Below the pieces are notes generated by a model. It did not search any database and was not told the DNA's origin. It was given only the letters and a program-made list of their open reading frames with translations. DNA of 64,000 nucleotides from SVEL01 sp045126475. Lineage in GTDB: Bacteria > Bacillota > Clostridia > Lachnospirales > Lachnospiraceae. How positions within the stretch are numbered: the first letter of the stretch is position 1; each line of letters opens with the position of its first letter. Location of the stretch: assembly GCA_045126475.1 (NCBI GenBank), contig JBGVOL010000067.1:1-64000 (forward strand), read 5' to 3'. Below, piece by piece: positions 40,729 to 50,862 of this stretch. The translations under genes and the position numbers were made by a program.

Positions 40729-42963
40729 ATGGATATTGTGGAGGGATATGTAGAGAAAATTGTATATAGAAACTCTGATAACGGATACACGGTTCTCTCC
40801 GTAGATTATGAAGGTGATGAGATTACCTGCGTGGGAACCTTTCAATATATAAATGAAGGCGAATATGTCGTACTTGAAGGACATTTCAAGACACATGCTT
40901 CTTACGGAGAACAGCTTGTAGTGGAAAAGTATGAAATAAAGGTACCGGAGGATGAACAGGCTGTTGTGAGATACCTCGGTTCGGGAGCAATTAAAGGCGT
41001 CGGACCTGCTCTGGCAGACAGAATTGTACGAAGATTTAAGGATGATACCTTTAGAATAATAGAGGAGGAGCCGGAGAGGCTTTCAGAGGTAAAGGGTATA
41101 AGTAAGCGCATGGCTATAGAGATAGCAAGCCAGCTTGAAGAGAAAAAAGACATGAGAAAAGCCATGATATTTCTTCAGCAATACGGAATATCCATGACAC
41201 TTGCGGTAAAAATATACAGCAGATACGGTCAGGATATGTACAGGATAATTAAAGAAAATCCGTATAAGCTGGCAGATGATATATCCGGCGTAGGTTTTAA
41301 GATAGCCGATGAGATAGCCGAAAAGGCAGGAATAAGCAGAGATTCGGATTTCAGAATAAAGAGTGCCATACAGTATCTGCTGGCGCAGGCGGGAGCAAAC
41401 GGTCACGCATGTCTGCCGGTTGAGCAGCTTGAAAACATGGCATCACAGATGCTTCTTCTTGAAGATATTGACATGGAGAAGTATCTTATGGACATGCAGC
41501 TTGAAAAGCGGGTTGTCATAAAGAAAAAAGAATTTGAAGACGGCGAACACCAGATGGTATACAGCTCAAATTATTATTATACAGAGCTTAATATTGCAAC
41601 AATGCTGTCAAATCTAAATATCAGAGATAATATTCCCAAGGAAAGAATTTTAAAAAAACTTGAAAAAATAGAGTCAGAGGCAGGGATTGAGCTGGATGAA
41701 CTTCAAAGACAAGCAGTGATTGAGGCTGTCAACAGCGGAATAATGATTATTACCGGAGGTCCGGGTACAGGAAAAACGACGACTATAAACACGATTATCA
41801 AGATGTTTGAGTCGGAAGGAATGGAGATAATGCTTGGCGCACCTACAGGCCGTGCGGCAAAGAGAATGACAGAGGCCACGGGTACACCGGCACAGACTGT
41901 CCACAGAATGCTTGAGTTAAGCGGAGTACCGGATGAAAATAATACAACTGCCATGAGATTTGAGAAAAATGAGCAGAATCCCCTGGAGGCAGATGCAATC
42001 ATTATTGATGAGATGTCCATGGTTGACATGTTTCTCATGCATGCGCTTCTAAAGGCAATACCTGTGGGAACAAGACTTATCCTTGTGGGGGATGTAAACC
42101 AGCTTCCGTCGGTGGGGCCGGGAAATGTGCTTAAGGATATTATCGCGTCTCATATGTTTAATGTTGTGATGCTTACGAAAATATTCAGACAGGCAACTCA
42201 GAGTGACATAGTTATTAATGCACATAAAATAAATAACGGTGAGAAGGTGAGTCTTGACAATAACAGCAAAGACTTTTTATTTGTTAAACGCCTTGAGGCT
42301 AATCAGGTTATCGGTGCTACGCTGACACTTGTAAGGGAAAAACTTCCGAAGTATGTGAATGCGGATGTTATGGATGTGCAGGTGCTGACTCCTATGCGAA
42401 AGGGTGTCCTTGGAGTAGAAAATCTCAATGCCGTACTTCAACAGAACCTTAATCCTAAAAGTGACAAAAAGCGTGAGAAGGAGACAACTGACGGAATATT
42501 CCGCGAGGGCGACAAGGTCATGCAGATAAAGAATAATTATCAGATGGAATGGGAAGTACGGGGAAGACACGGCATAGTGACAGAAAGAGGAATGGGTGTT
42601 TTTAACGGTGATGTAGGTATTATCAGAACCATAAATACATACATGGAAAATCTTGAAGTGGAATTTGATGATGGAAAGTTTGTTACTTACAGTTTCAAGC
42701 AGCTTGATGAATTGGAACTTGCCTATGCAGTGACTATTCATAAGTCACAGGGAAGTGAGTATCCGGCGGTTGTGCTTCCGCTTCTGTCGGGACCGAGAAT
42801 GCTTATGAACAGAAATTTGTTGTATACGGCAGTTACAAGAGCAAAGAAATGCGTAACAATTGTGGGGACAGGAGCGGCTGTTGATGAGATGATTGCAAAT
42901 ATCAATGAACAAAAGAGGTATTCGGGACTGGTGGACAGACTCAGGGAAATAGACAGGATGTGA
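40729..42963 (+). CDS. recD2: RecD2 DNA helicase
   Basis: RecD2 is a 5'-3' superfamily 1B helicase acting in DNA repair without RecBC. The 744-residue protein has the long N-terminal region with HhH-like motifs (GSGAIKGVGPALADRIV, then GVGFKIADEIAEKAG), Walker A GGPGTGKTT, Walker B IIIDEMSMVD, and motif VI in YAVTIHKSQGSEYP and YTAVTRAKK. An AGGAGG site precedes ATG. It is followed by comF, an order common in Lachnospiraceae. Confidence 0.94.
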   Translation: MDIVEGYVEKIVYRNSDNGYTVLSVDYEGDEITCVGTFQYINEGEYVVLEGHFKTHASYGEQLVVEKYEIKVPEDEQAVVRYLGSGAIKGVGPALADRIVRRFKDDTFRIIEEEPERLSEVKGISKRMAIEIASQLEEKKDMRKAMIFLQQYGISMTLAVKIYSRYGQDMYRIIKENPYKLADDISGVGFKIADEIAEKAGISRDSDFRIKSAIQYLLAQAGANGHACLPVEQLENMASQMLLLEDIDMEKYLMDMQLEKRVVIKKKEFEDGEHQMVYSSNYYYTELNIATMLSNLNIRDNIPKERILKKLEKIESEAGIELDELQRQAVIEAVNSGIMIITGGPGTGKTTTINTIIKMFESEGMEIMLGAPTGRAAKRMTEATGTPAQTVHRMLELSGVPDENNTTAMRFEKNEQNPLEADAIIIDEMSMVDMFLMHALLKAIPVGTRLILVGDVNQLPSVGPGNVLKDIIASHMFNVVMLTKIFRQATQSDIVINAHKINNGEKVSLDNNSKDFLFVKRLEANQVIGATLTLVREKLPKYVNADVMDVQVLTPMRKGVLGVENLNAVLQQNLNPKSDKKREKETTDGIFREGDKVMQIKNNYQMEWEVRGRHGIVTERGMGVFNGDVGIIRTINTYMENLEVEFDDGKFVTYSFKQLDELELAYAVTIHKSQGSEYPAVVLPLLSGPRMLMNRNLLYTAVTRAKKCVTIVGTGAAVDEMIANINEQKRYSGLVDRLREIDRM

Positions 42964-42989
42964 GAGAAAGGAATGGGTGAGACGCCGGG

Positions 42990-43730
42990 GTGGATTTAGA
43001 CAAAGTTATATATGGGGTTAAAAAGATAAGCGGTATAGCAATGGATGTGGTCTTTCCGAAAAGTTGTCCTATGTGTGATGAGGTCATGGAAAGGGGAAGG
43101 CTCATTTGTAAAAAATGCGAGCCTAAGCTAGTGTATATTGCTGAACCAAAGTGCAAGAAGTGTGGAAAACAGATTGACAGTGATGAAGCGGAATACTGTG
43201 AGGACTGCGGGAAGACGAATCATTATTACAGGAAAGGAATAGCAGCATTTCAATACAATGACATGGTAAGCCATTCCATATACAGGTTCAAATATCATAA
43301 CAGAAGAACATATGCGGAATTTTACGGAAGTGCAATTGCGGCAAAATACAGAGAAGAAATAGAGCGGTGGCATGCGGATGTCATAATACCTGTTCCCATA
43401 CATGAGCGGAAGATGATAAAAAGGGGATACAATCAGGCAGAGCTTATAGCAAAGGAACTGGGAAAAAATCTCGGTATAAAAGTTGACGGAAATTATTTAA
43501 AAAGAGTGGTTAATACACGGCCACAGAAAGAGATGAGCAGAAGCGAAAGAAAGAAAAATATGGAAAAGGCTTTTAAAATAAGTAATTCTGTAGTAAAATA
43601 TAGGAAGATTATTTTAGTGGACGATATATATACGACAGGGAGTACAGTGGACGCATGTGCGAAGGTATTGCTGGCTGCCGGAGCTTGTGAGGCTAATTGC
43701 GTGTGCCTGTCTATAGGTCAGGGAATTTAA
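42990..43730 (+). CDS. comF: ComF family protein
   Basis: The 246-residue product has N-terminal zinc-finger cysteines (CPMCDE, CKKCE, CKKCGK, CEDCG) and a phosphoribosyltransferase-like C-terminus with ILVDDIYTTGSTV. ComF supports DNA uptake in competent Firmicutes. The start is GTG at 42990. In Bacillus comF and yvyF-flgM also lie together, as here. Confidence 0.9.
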   Translation: MDLDKVIYGVKKISGIAMDVVFPKSCPMCDEVMERGRLICKKCEPKLVYIAEPKCKKCGKQIDSDEAEYCEDCGKTNHYYRKGIAAFQYNDMVSHSIYRFKYHNRRTYAEFYGSAIAAKYREEIERWHADVIIPVPIHERKMIKRGYNQAELIAKELGKNLGIKVDGNYLKRVVNTRPQKEMSRSERKKNMEKAFKISNSVVKYRKIILVDDIYTTGSTVDACAKVLLAAGACEANCVCLSIGQGI

Positions 43731-43752
43731 AAAACTTAAGGAGGTAAAAGAC

Positions 43753-44160
43753 ATGGAGGTAAGAAACTGTAAAGGCTGCGGAAGACTTTTTAATTATATC
43801 GGAGGAGTGCCGTTATGCGGTGATTGTAAAGCAAAGCTTGAAGACAAATTTGTTGAGGTAAAAAGATATATAGAGGATAATAAGCATGCAACCATACCTG
43901 AAGTATCCGAGGCTATGGATGTAAGCCAGAGACAGATTACACAGTGGATACGAGAGGAAAGACTGGCGTTTGCCGACGATTCGGCTATAACATTAAACTG
44001 TGAAGCATGTGGTGCACCTGTCAGAACGGGACGCTACTGCGAGGCATGTAAGACGGAAATGTCAAGGAATTTTGGCAATATGTATAAGAGTGCGGCTACA
44101 CCACCGTCTCCGACAAAGGATAAGAGAGAGCCTGCAAGAATGAGATACCTTGACGATTAA
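43753..44160 (+). CDS. yvyF: YvyF flagellar operon protein
   Basis: This 135-residue protein has two zinc-ribbon-like cysteine sets (CKGCGRLF with CGDC, and CEACGAPVRTGRYCEAC) around an HTH-like TIPEVSEAMDVSQRQITQWI. It is the conserved flagellar-cluster protein upstream of flgM. Its mode of action is unclear; a regulatory role is suspected. A terminator separates it from flgM. Confidence 0.88.
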   Translation: MEVRNCKGCGRLFNYIGGVPLCGDCKAKLEDKFVEVKRYIEDNKHATIPEVSEAMDVSQRQITQWIREERLAFADDSAITLNCEACGAPVRTGRYCEACKTEMSRNFGNMYKSAATPPSPTKDKREPARMRYLDD

Positions 44161-44192
44161 AATTTAACAAAAAAAACGGACATGCAGATGAC

Positions 44193-44230
44193 AGCCGGAA
44201 GGAGGAAAAAGACTCCCTCCGGTTGTTTTA
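44193..44230 (+). terminator. Terminator after yvyF
   Basis: A 12-position stem (44193-44204 with 44213-44224, one mismatch, one G-U) is followed by TGTTTTA. Confidence 0.75.
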
Positions 44231-44250
44231 ACAAAAATTATAAAAAGATG

Positions 44251-44277
44251 TAAAGAAAAAAATATTTCGACCGATAA
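44251..44277 (+). promoter_or_regulatory. Sigma-D promoter of the flgM-flgN-flgK operon
   Basis: TAAA (44251-44254), 15 bases, ACCGATAA (44270-44277): close to the sigma-D consensus TAAA-N15-GCCGATAA. Being sigma-D driven, FlgM feeds back on its own sigma factor. Confidence 0.85.
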
Positions 44278-44331
44278 TATATACAGAAAGCTAATCAGGG
44301 CAACCTGATAATAAACAAGGAGGCGATGTAT

Positions 44332-44604
44332 ATGCGTATAGATGCTTACAACCAGATATCTCAGATTTATGGGGTTAACGGTAAGATGAAAACATCACAG
44401 GCAAGCCGCGTATCTAAGACCGATAAGGTTGAAATCTCAAGCTTCGGCAGGGATTTACAGATAGCAAAGCAGGCTGTAGCAAACAGCCCTGACGTACGTA
44501 CAGACAAAGTAGAGCAGCTTAAGAGCCAGATTAAGAACGGCACTTATAATGTTGATGCTGACAGCTTTGCAGAGATGCTCCTGCAAAAGTTTTCTGAAAT
44601 CTAG
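44332..44604 (+). CDS. flgM: Anti-sigma-D factor FlgM
   Basis: FlgM binds sigma-D/FliA and blocks late flagellar transcription until it is removed on hook completion. The product of about 90 residues has the family pattern with KVEISSFGRDLQIAKQAV and a C-terminal KSQIKNGTYNVDADSFAEML that contacts the sigma factor. The ATG at 44332 lies 8 bases after AAGGAGG; the ATG at 44326 is too close. Confidence 0.92.
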   Translation: MRIDAYNQISQIYGVNGKMKTSQASRVSKTDKVEISSFGRDLQIAKQAVANSPDVRTDKVEQLKSQIKNGTYNVDADSFAEMLLQKFSEI

Positions 44605-44623
44605 ATGGGAGAGGTAGTATAAA

Positions 44624-45136
44624 GTGGCAAGTTTAATTGATGAACTTATAGATGTTCTCGGAAAAGAAGAAAAAGAATATCAGGACTTGATACTACTCTC
44701 CCGGGAAAAAACTCCCGTGTTGGTTAAGGGAGATTTGGAGAAACTTCAGAAGATAACGGATGCAGAGCAGTTCGTTATAGGGAAAATAAATAAGTTAGAG
44801 AAAAGGAGAACAGAGGTAGTAACAGATATAGCTCTTGTTCTCGGAAAAAACAAGGATACACTTAAAGTAACAGAGATAGCAGAATTGTTGAACAGTCAGC
44901 CGGAAGAACAGAAGAGGCTTCTGGAAATCTACGACAAGCTTAAAGATACCCTGAATAAGATTCAGACAGTAAATGACCTTAACAGGGAACTGGTCAATGA
45001 ATCACTTGATTTTATCAAGTACAATCTGGATCTTTTTAAGAGTGCTTATCAGGAACCGGTGACAGGAAATTATACAAAGGAAGCATCCAATGCTTCAACC
45101 GTTCCCGGTGCAGGAGTATTCGATGCGAAACAGTAA
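44624..45136 (+). CDS. flgN: Flagellar export chaperone FlgN
   Basis: This 170-residue helical protein starts at GTG 44624 with GGGAGAGG upstream. The pattern LIDELIDVLGKEEKEYQDLI and a long amphipathic helix bundle match FlgN, which escorts the hook-filament junction proteins FlgK and FlgL. Both lie directly downstream. Confidence 0.85.
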   Translation: MASLIDELIDVLGKEEKEYQDLILLSREKTPVLVKGDLEKLQKITDAEQFVIGKINKLEKRRTEVVTDIALVLGKNKDTLKVTEIAELLNSQPEEQKRLLEIYDKLKDTLNKIQTVNDLNRELVNESLDFIKYNLDLFKSAYQEPVTGNYTKEASNASTVPGAGVFDAKQ

Positions 45137-45151
45137 AGGCGGTGCAGACTT

Positions 45152-47068
45152 ATGTCACTTATGACAAGTATGTGGGTCGGAGTATCAGGATTACGCGCCC
45201 AGCAGAATGCCATAAATACCACATCTCATAACCTGGCAAATATATATTCCGATGGTTATGTAAGACAGCAGGTAAGCATGGCTGACAATACATATCAGAA
45301 TTTGGGTCTTACACAGGCAAATACGAAACAGTTGGGTCTCGGTGTTGTGTCAGCAGAAACACGGCATATAAGAGACCTTTTATTAGATAGAGCGTTCCGT
45401 GAAGAGGGAGGACGGTACGGCTTCTATACTGCAAGATATGAAGCAGCAGAAGAAGTACAGGATATCCTTGGAGAAACAGAAGGAGTTCAGTTTCAGGAAT
45501 CCTTAAAGGACCTTTGGAATGCAATCAGCGAGGTGGCAAAGACACCGGACAGCCTTGTTGCACGCTCAGGACTTGTAATGAGTGCAGAGGCATTTATAAG
45601 CAGAGCAAACGGTATTTATCAGGAACTTATCGACTATCAGCAGAAAATAGATAAAAAAGTAACCGATACGGTAGATAAGATAAACAGTCTTGCAGACAAG
45701 ATATATGCTTTAAGCGAAAAAATATCAGTGGTTGAGGCGGCAAAGGTTGAGACTGCAGCAGATTTAAGAGACCAGAGGGATCTGGCACTTGATGAACTGG
45801 GAAAACTGGTGAAGATAACATATAGTGAAGACGAAAACGGATATATGAACGTCCGGGCTGAAGGACAGGAATTTATATCAAAAGCAGGTGTGTGGCATAT
45901 GGAACTGGCACATCTTGAAGGAGATGAAGGTTCTACGTATTTGTCTCCCGTATGGCCACAGCTTGACGGAGGACCTGTTTTTAACCTGAAGGAAGCAATT
46001 ACACCTCAGAAGAATAACGATATCGGAGAACTGAAAGGATATCTTCTTGCAAGAGGCGGATATGTTGCAAATTATAAAGATATTCCTGTTAAACCGGAGA
46101 GACAGAATTATCCTGACGGGGATGCAGGCACAGCCCAGTTCAGGGCGGATCTTGAGAATTACTATAATGTAGAAGCAGTTGAATACAACAAAAATGTTGG
46201 CAATACAGTAGTAATGAAGTCTCAGGCCATGTTAGACCAGCTTGTAAACAAGATAGTAACGCTGGTAAATGATATACTTTCACCTACAAAGAAAATTGAT
46301 ACAGGTGGCGGACTGACGGTTACAGTTCCGGCGGGAACATGCATTAACAATGTGGATGACTCATTGAAGGAAGCACTGAAAAAAGCAGTGGATAACGGCA
46401 CAGCCACAGTCGACAGATTTGGTGTGCTGCAAAATCCCGGAGGAGTGACTGTTACAATCGCAGCGGATGCAGAGCTTACAATTCTTGATATGGATAAAAC
46501 ATCTTACGGAACAGACCCAGATAAGACACCGGGAACAGAGCTTTTTGTGAGAAATAACCAGCCTGAAAGATATACAAAGGTAACAGGCGCCGACGGAACA
46601 GAGTATTATGTTTATAATAAAAACGACGATTTTGGCGATGAGTCTTTATATACTCTCGGAAATTTAGGAATTAATGAAAAGGTTCTTGATGATTACTCAT
46701 ATCTTCCGTTTAAAACAAAAGAGGAAGATGTGGATTTACAGATGGGAGAGAGACTTCTGGCAGCGTGGGATTCGGCGGATGTATGTATTGACCCGAACAA
46801 CACCACAAAGAAAGATATTAACGATTATTACAGTGCTATGGTTGGTATAATCGGCAATGACGGATATATGTATAATGCCGTTGCGGAAAGCCAGTCAAGT
46901 CTTATATCTTCCATAGACGAGAAAAGGGAGTCAAAGCAGGGAGTTACATCAGAAGAAGAACTTACAAATCTGATAAAATTCCAGAATGCGTACAATGCTT
47001 CATCAAGATATATTACAACTATAGCAGATATGATAGATACACTTATCAACAAGGTTGGCAACTGGTAA
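45152..47068 (+). CDS. flgK: Flagellar hook-associated protein FlgK (copy 1)
   Basis: FlgK is the first hook-filament junction protein. The 638-residue product has the rod/hook N-terminal helix (QNAINTTSHNLANIYSDGYV), the FlgK-type region AAKVETAADLRDQRDLALDEL, and a C-terminal LIKFQNAYNASSRYITTIADMI helix. The variable middle domain is larger than in the following copy. It starts 15 bases after flgN. Confidence 0.92.
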   Translation: MSLMTSMWVGVSGLRAQQNAINTTSHNLANIYSDGYVRQQVSMADNTYQNLGLTQANTKQLGLGVVSAETRHIRDLLLDRAFREEGGRYGFYTARYEAAEEVQDILGETEGVQFQESLKDLWNAISEVAKTPDSLVARSGLVMSAEAFISRANGIYQELIDYQQKIDKKVTDTVDKINSLADKIYALSEKISVVEAAKVETAADLRDQRDLALDELGKLVKITYSEDENGYMNVRAEGQEFISKAGVWHMELAHLEGDEGSTYLSPVWPQLDGGPVFNLKEAITPQKNNDIGELKGYLLARGGYVANYKDIPVKPERQNYPDGDAGTAQFRADLENYYNVEAVEYNKNVGNTVVMKSQAMLDQLVNKIVTLVNDILSPTKKIDTGGGLTVTVPAGTCINNVDDSLKEALKKAVDNGTATVDRFGVLQNPGGVTVTIAADAELTILDMDKTSYGTDPDKTPGTELFVRNNQPERYTKVTGADGTEYYVYNKNDDFGDESLYTLGNLGINEKVLDDYSYLPFKTKEEDVDLQMGERLLAAWDSADVCIDPNNTTKKDINDYYSAMVGIIGNDGYMYNAVAESQSSLISSIDEKRESKQGVTSEEELTNLIKFQNAYNASSRYITTIADMIDTLINKVGNW

Positions 47069-47113
47069 GATTAGAAATCAATGGCAGAGATGCCGGAGAA
47101 GGAGGAGCAGGCT

Positions 47114-48595
47114 ATGGCAAATTCATTTTTTGGATTGCATATTGGAACATCAGGATTATATGCGGCCAATACATGGCTTAATATAACGGCCAATAATATT
47201 TCAAATGAACAGACAAAAGGATATTCGAGACAGACAGCCACACAGCAGGCTTCAAAGGCACTCCGCGTATACCAGAGATACGGTGAGATTGGAAGTGGTG
47301 TGGAGGTAAGCGACATCACAAGAGTCAGGGATGAGTATTATGACGTAAAGTACTGGAATAACCAGTGCAAGTATGGTGACAGTACAACGAAAGCATATTA
47401 TCTTATGCAGATTGAAGACTATTTTGCTGATGACGGTAAGTCGGGATTTACCACAGAATTCAGCGGCTTTTATAACAGCCTTGATGAACTTTCAAAGACA
47501 CCTGCCGATTTGTCGGCAAGAAGTTCAATGCTCAATTATGCAGAAAACTTTCTCGAATATATGAGCACCATTAAGACAAATCTTCAGAATACTCAGGCAG
47601 ACCTCAATGCCGAGATATACAGTAATGTTGACAAGATTAACTCATTGTCAAAGGAAATCGCCATAATTAATAAACAGATAAATGTTATTGAGCTTCAGGG
47701 CGCAAATGCCAATGAACTTCGTGACAAAAGGTCACTTCTTGTAGATGAACTTTCGTCAATTGTTGAGGTAGATACTCATGAAGTGTTTTATGAAAACGGA
47801 AAATCAGAGTACTACGTGACTATCTGCGGAAAATCACTTGTTAATAATTATGACTGTTTTACACTTGAGACAAAGGCAAGAGAGGAAAAGGCAGATGAAG
47901 ATGACCTTGTAGGACTTTATGATATAAAGTGGAGTTACGGTGAAGATTTTGACCCGGCAGCTTCGGGAACAAGGGGAACCCTCTCGGCACTTATACTGCT
48001 GAGAGACGGTAATAACAGCGTTGCGGAAGCAGGCAACCCGGTGGCGGAGAAAGTTGATTTCAAGGGTATACCTTATTATATTGATGAGATAGATAAGTTC
48101 CTTGATAAGTTTACGGAGACAATTAATGAGGTTCATGCTAAGGGAGTTAATCTTTATGATGAACCTACGACAGACATACCATTCTTTATACAGGATAAAT
48201 CAGGCAAGTACATTGTAAATCCTGAGATAATGGAAGATCCGATGAAGCTTGCCACAAGTACATACGGCACGGCTGAAATCAGTGCATCTGACATTGTGGA
48301 TGAACTGGTGAATACAAAGAATTATAAGAATTTTGACGGCGGAACGGCGAAGGAAGCTCTTAATACTATTATTACGGAGTTATCCATAGATTCAAAAAAA
48401 GCACAGTCACAGGAGAAAAATTATACTAACTTCCAAAAACTTATACAGAACCAGAGATTGTCAATCATGGGTGTTGATAAAGATGAGGAAGCAATGAATC
48501 TGGTAAAGTATCAGGAAGCATATGATTTGTCGGCAAAGGTTATTCAGATTATGTCTGAAATATACGATAAACTTATAAATGAAACAGGATTATAG
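47114..48595 (+). CDS. Flagellar hook-associated protein FlgK (copy 2)
   Basis: A second FlgK-family protein of 493 residues: LNITANNISNEQTKGYSRQT at the start, GANANELRDKRSLLVDELSS in the centre and LVKYQEAYDLSAKVIQIMSE at the end. The ATG at 47114 follows AGGAGGAG and gives the usual N-terminus; the upstream start at 47081 does not. It is diverged from copy 1 and shorter. Two FlgK types may build a two-layer junction or serve different filaments. Confidence 0.88.
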   Translation: MANSFFGLHIGTSGLYAANTWLNITANNISNEQTKGYSRQTATQQASKALRVYQRYGEIGSGVEVSDITRVRDEYYDVKYWNNQCKYGDSTTKAYYLMQIEDYFADDGKSGFTTEFSGFYNSLDELSKTPADLSARSSMLNYAENFLEYMSTIKTNLQNTQADLNAEIYSNVDKINSLSKEIAIINKQINVIELQGANANELRDKRSLLVDELSSIVEVDTHEVFYENGKSEYYVTICGKSLVNNYDCFTLETKAREEKADEDDLVGLYDIKWSYGEDFDPAASGTRGTLSALILLRDGNNSVAEAGNPVAEKVDFKGIPYYIDEIDKFLDKFTETINEVHAKGVNLYDEPTTDIPFFIQDKSGKYIVNPEIMEDPMKLATSTYGTAEISASDIVDELVNTKNYKNFDGGTAKEALNTIITELSIDSKKAQSQEKNYTNFQKLIQNQRLSIMGVDKDEEAMNLVKYQEAYDLSAKVIQIMSEIYDKLINETGL

Positions 48596-48616
48596 AATGG
48601 ATAAGGAGGAAACAGG

Positions 48617-50059
48617 ATGCGTATTACAAACAGTATTATGATAAATAATTCGCTAAATAATATCAGCAAGAATAAAACACTTTCTGATAAACTTAATACA
48701 CAGCTTTCTACGACAAAAAAGATACAGCGTCCTTCGGAGGACCCTATCGTAGCTATTCGCGCACTGAGACTTCGCTCCACATACAATGAAATTGAACAGT
48801 ATCTTGATAAGAATATATCGGATGCAAGGTCGTGGATGGAGACAACACAGGAGGCTATTGAAAGTATCAATTCAGTTCTTACGGATATTTCGGGGTATTG
48901 CAATCAGGGTGTAAACGGGTATAATACAGTTGAGGAGAGAAATACTCTTATTACGACCTTGAAGCAGCTTCGTGATCAGATATATTCCGATGGTAACGCC
49001 AATCTTGTTGACAGAACATTGTTCACGGGATACAAGACAGACGCCGACCTGACATTCAGGGATGATGAGCCGAATACAAAATACGAGATGACTCAGGAAT
49101 TTACGGCAGATGATATAAAAAATACTAACCGTATTCTGGGACTTGACATATCTACCATAAACGGAAATGTATCAGGCTCAAGCATATACAATAACCAGCA
49201 TCACGTAATTAATCTGGGGTATACTGAGATTGACTCTGTATCGGAGATTACAATAGGTAATACAACATACAGTCTCGGAGCAGGAAATCTTATTGAACTG
49301 ACAAATACAAATCCGACAGTATACAGAACCGTTCCGGCAGGCTCCATTGCATATGTGAAGGAAACGGGAGAAATCCTTCTTGGAAGTAATGCCTTTAATG
49401 CAATGTCGGCAGGCGAAAATATGTCGGTTACATACAGTAAGACGGGTTTTGATACAGGAGAATTAAGACCGGAGCATTACTTTACATGTACTAACGTTAC
49501 AAAAGGCGTCTCATATACAAAGAAGGATATGCCGATTAATTATACCATTAATTTCAATCAGACAATTACCATAAATACTCAGGCACAGAATGTACTTCCT
49601 CATGCTATTGCAAGAGACCTTGATGAGATAATCAACAGTGTTGTGACTGCGGTTGATGTGCAGACAAAAATTGATTCCCTTAATAAAAGACTGGAAACAG
49701 AACAGGACGGGACAACAATTAAGAATATCAACTATATGCTTGATGTGTTGAAACTTGAGTTGTCATATGCGGAAGATAATATGAAGAACTGCTTTTCAGC
49801 AGGTATTACGGAATATAAGAAGCATCAGGAAAAACTCAGCACAGAGCTTTCAGATATAGGTGCGAGACTTATAAGACTGTCACTGAATGAAGAAAGACTT
49901 ACAACTCAGAAACTCAATGTAGAGGATTTGAAGAGTAAGAATGAAGAGATAGAGGAAGAGGAAGTGGCAGTAGAATGGGCGGCAGCACAGGCAGTATACG
50001 ATGCGTCACTTGCTACATCGGCAAAGGTAGTTCAGAAGTCATTGCTAGATTTCTTATAA
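48617..50059 (+). CDS. flgL: Flagellar hook-associated protein FlgL
   Basis: FlgL is the junction protein next to the filament. The 480-residue product has an N-terminal flagellin-like helix (KIQRPSEDPIVAIRALRLRS), and a C-terminal one ending AQAVYDASLATSAKVVQKSL. At 480 residues it is longer than the 300-residue enteric FlgL, with an enlarged middle. AAGGAGG precedes the start. It is followed by fliW. Confidence 0.9.
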   Translation: MRITNSIMINNSLNNISKNKTLSDKLNTQLSTTKKIQRPSEDPIVAIRALRLRSTYNEIEQYLDKNISDARSWMETTQEAIESINSVLTDISGYCNQGVNGYNTVEERNTLITTLKQLRDQIYSDGNANLVDRTLFTGYKTDADLTFRDDEPNTKYEMTQEFTADDIKNTNRILGLDISTINGNVSGSSIYNNQHHVINLGYTEIDSVSEITIGNTTYSLGAGNLIELTNTNPTVYRTVPAGSIAYVKETGEILLGSNAFNAMSAGENMSVTYSKTGFDTGELRPEHYFTCTNVTKGVSYTKKDMPINYTINFNQTITINTQAQNVLPHAIARDLDEIINSVVTAVDVQTKIDSLNKRLETEQDGTTIKNINYMLDVLKLELSYAEDNMKNCFSAGITEYKKHQEKLSTELSDIGARLIRLSLNEERLTTQKLNVEDLKSKNEEIEEEEVAVEWAAAQAVYDASLATSAKVVQKSLLDFL

Positions 50060-50075
50060 AATAGGAGGAAAAAAG

Positions 50076-50531
50076 ATGAAGGTAAATACGAAAATATTTG
50101 GGGAAATTGAAGTGGATGAGAGCAGATTCCTGCAGTTTGAGGATGGTATATTGGGCTTTCCTGAACTTAAGAGATTCATGCTTATTCATGATGAGGAGAG
50201 CAGTGGAAAAAACCTTATATCATGGATGCAGTCAATAGATGAGCCGGGTTTTGCAATGCCGGTCATTGATCCGCTTCGTGTATGTCCGGATTACAATCCG
50301 GAGGTGGAAGATGAACTTTTAAAACCACTTGGTGAGATTAAGGGAGAAGAGATACTTGTTCTTACTACGGTTACTGTCCCTGCTGAAATTGAGAAGATGA
50401 CTTCAAATCTTAAGGCTCCGTTTATTATCAATACTGATAACCTTAAGGCATGTCAGATAATACTTGAGGATGAAAAATATCTTATAAAATACCCAATCTA
50501 TGAGGTACTTAAAGGTAAAAAGGAAAAATAG
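50076..50531 (+). CDS. fliW: Flagellar assembly factor FliW
   Basis: FliW binds flagellin and, when free of it, sequesters CsrA, which couples flagellin synthesis to export. The 151-residue product has the family pattern ESRFLQFEDGILGFPELKRF and the ILVLTTVTVP strand. It lies 12 bases before csrA. The flagellin leaders in this window carry putative CsrA sites, so the whole circuit is present. Confidence 0.95.
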   Translation: MKVNTKIFGEIEVDESRFLQFEDGILGFPELKRFMLIHDEESSGKNLISWMQSIDEPGFAMPVIDPLRVCPDYNPEVEDELLKPLGEIKGEEILVLTTVTVPAEIEKMTSNLKAPFIINTDNLKACQIILEDEKYLIKYPIYEVLKGKKEK

Positions 50532-50543
50532 GGAGGGAAGAAT

Positions 50544-50762
50544 ATGTTAGCATTATCAAGAAAAAAGGATGAAGCCATTGTTATAAACAACAATGTTGAG
50601 ATTACAATTATTGAGATAAAAGGTGATCAGGTAAAGCTTGGCATATCAGCGCCAAAGTCAGTGCCGATTTATCGTAAAGAGGTATATTTACAGATTCAGG
50701 AAGCTAACAAGGCAGCGGCTAATGAAGGAGCAATGGAGGCACTTAAGAATCTGTTGAAGTAG
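50544..50762 (+). CDS. csrA: Translational regulator CsrA
   Basis: CsrA has 72 residues, with MLALSRKKDEAIVINNNVEI and the GISAPKSVPIYRKEVY RNA-binding face intact. It represses translation by binding GGA-containing hairpins at ribosome sites; in Bacillus its target is the flagellin mRNA. The AT-rich 3' end (50765-50800) lacks a clear terminator stem. Confidence 0.96.
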   Translation: MLALSRKKDEAIVINNNVEITIIEIKGDQVKLGISAPKSVPIYRKEVYLQIQEANKAAANEGAMEALKNLLK

Positions 50763-50862
50763 TTTGTCATAATTTTTTTTAAAAATATAATTTTTTTTGG
50801 CAGCGATGCCGATAAAGGGATTAAAGGTAACGATTAATTTAGTTTTCCAAGGAGGGATTAAC

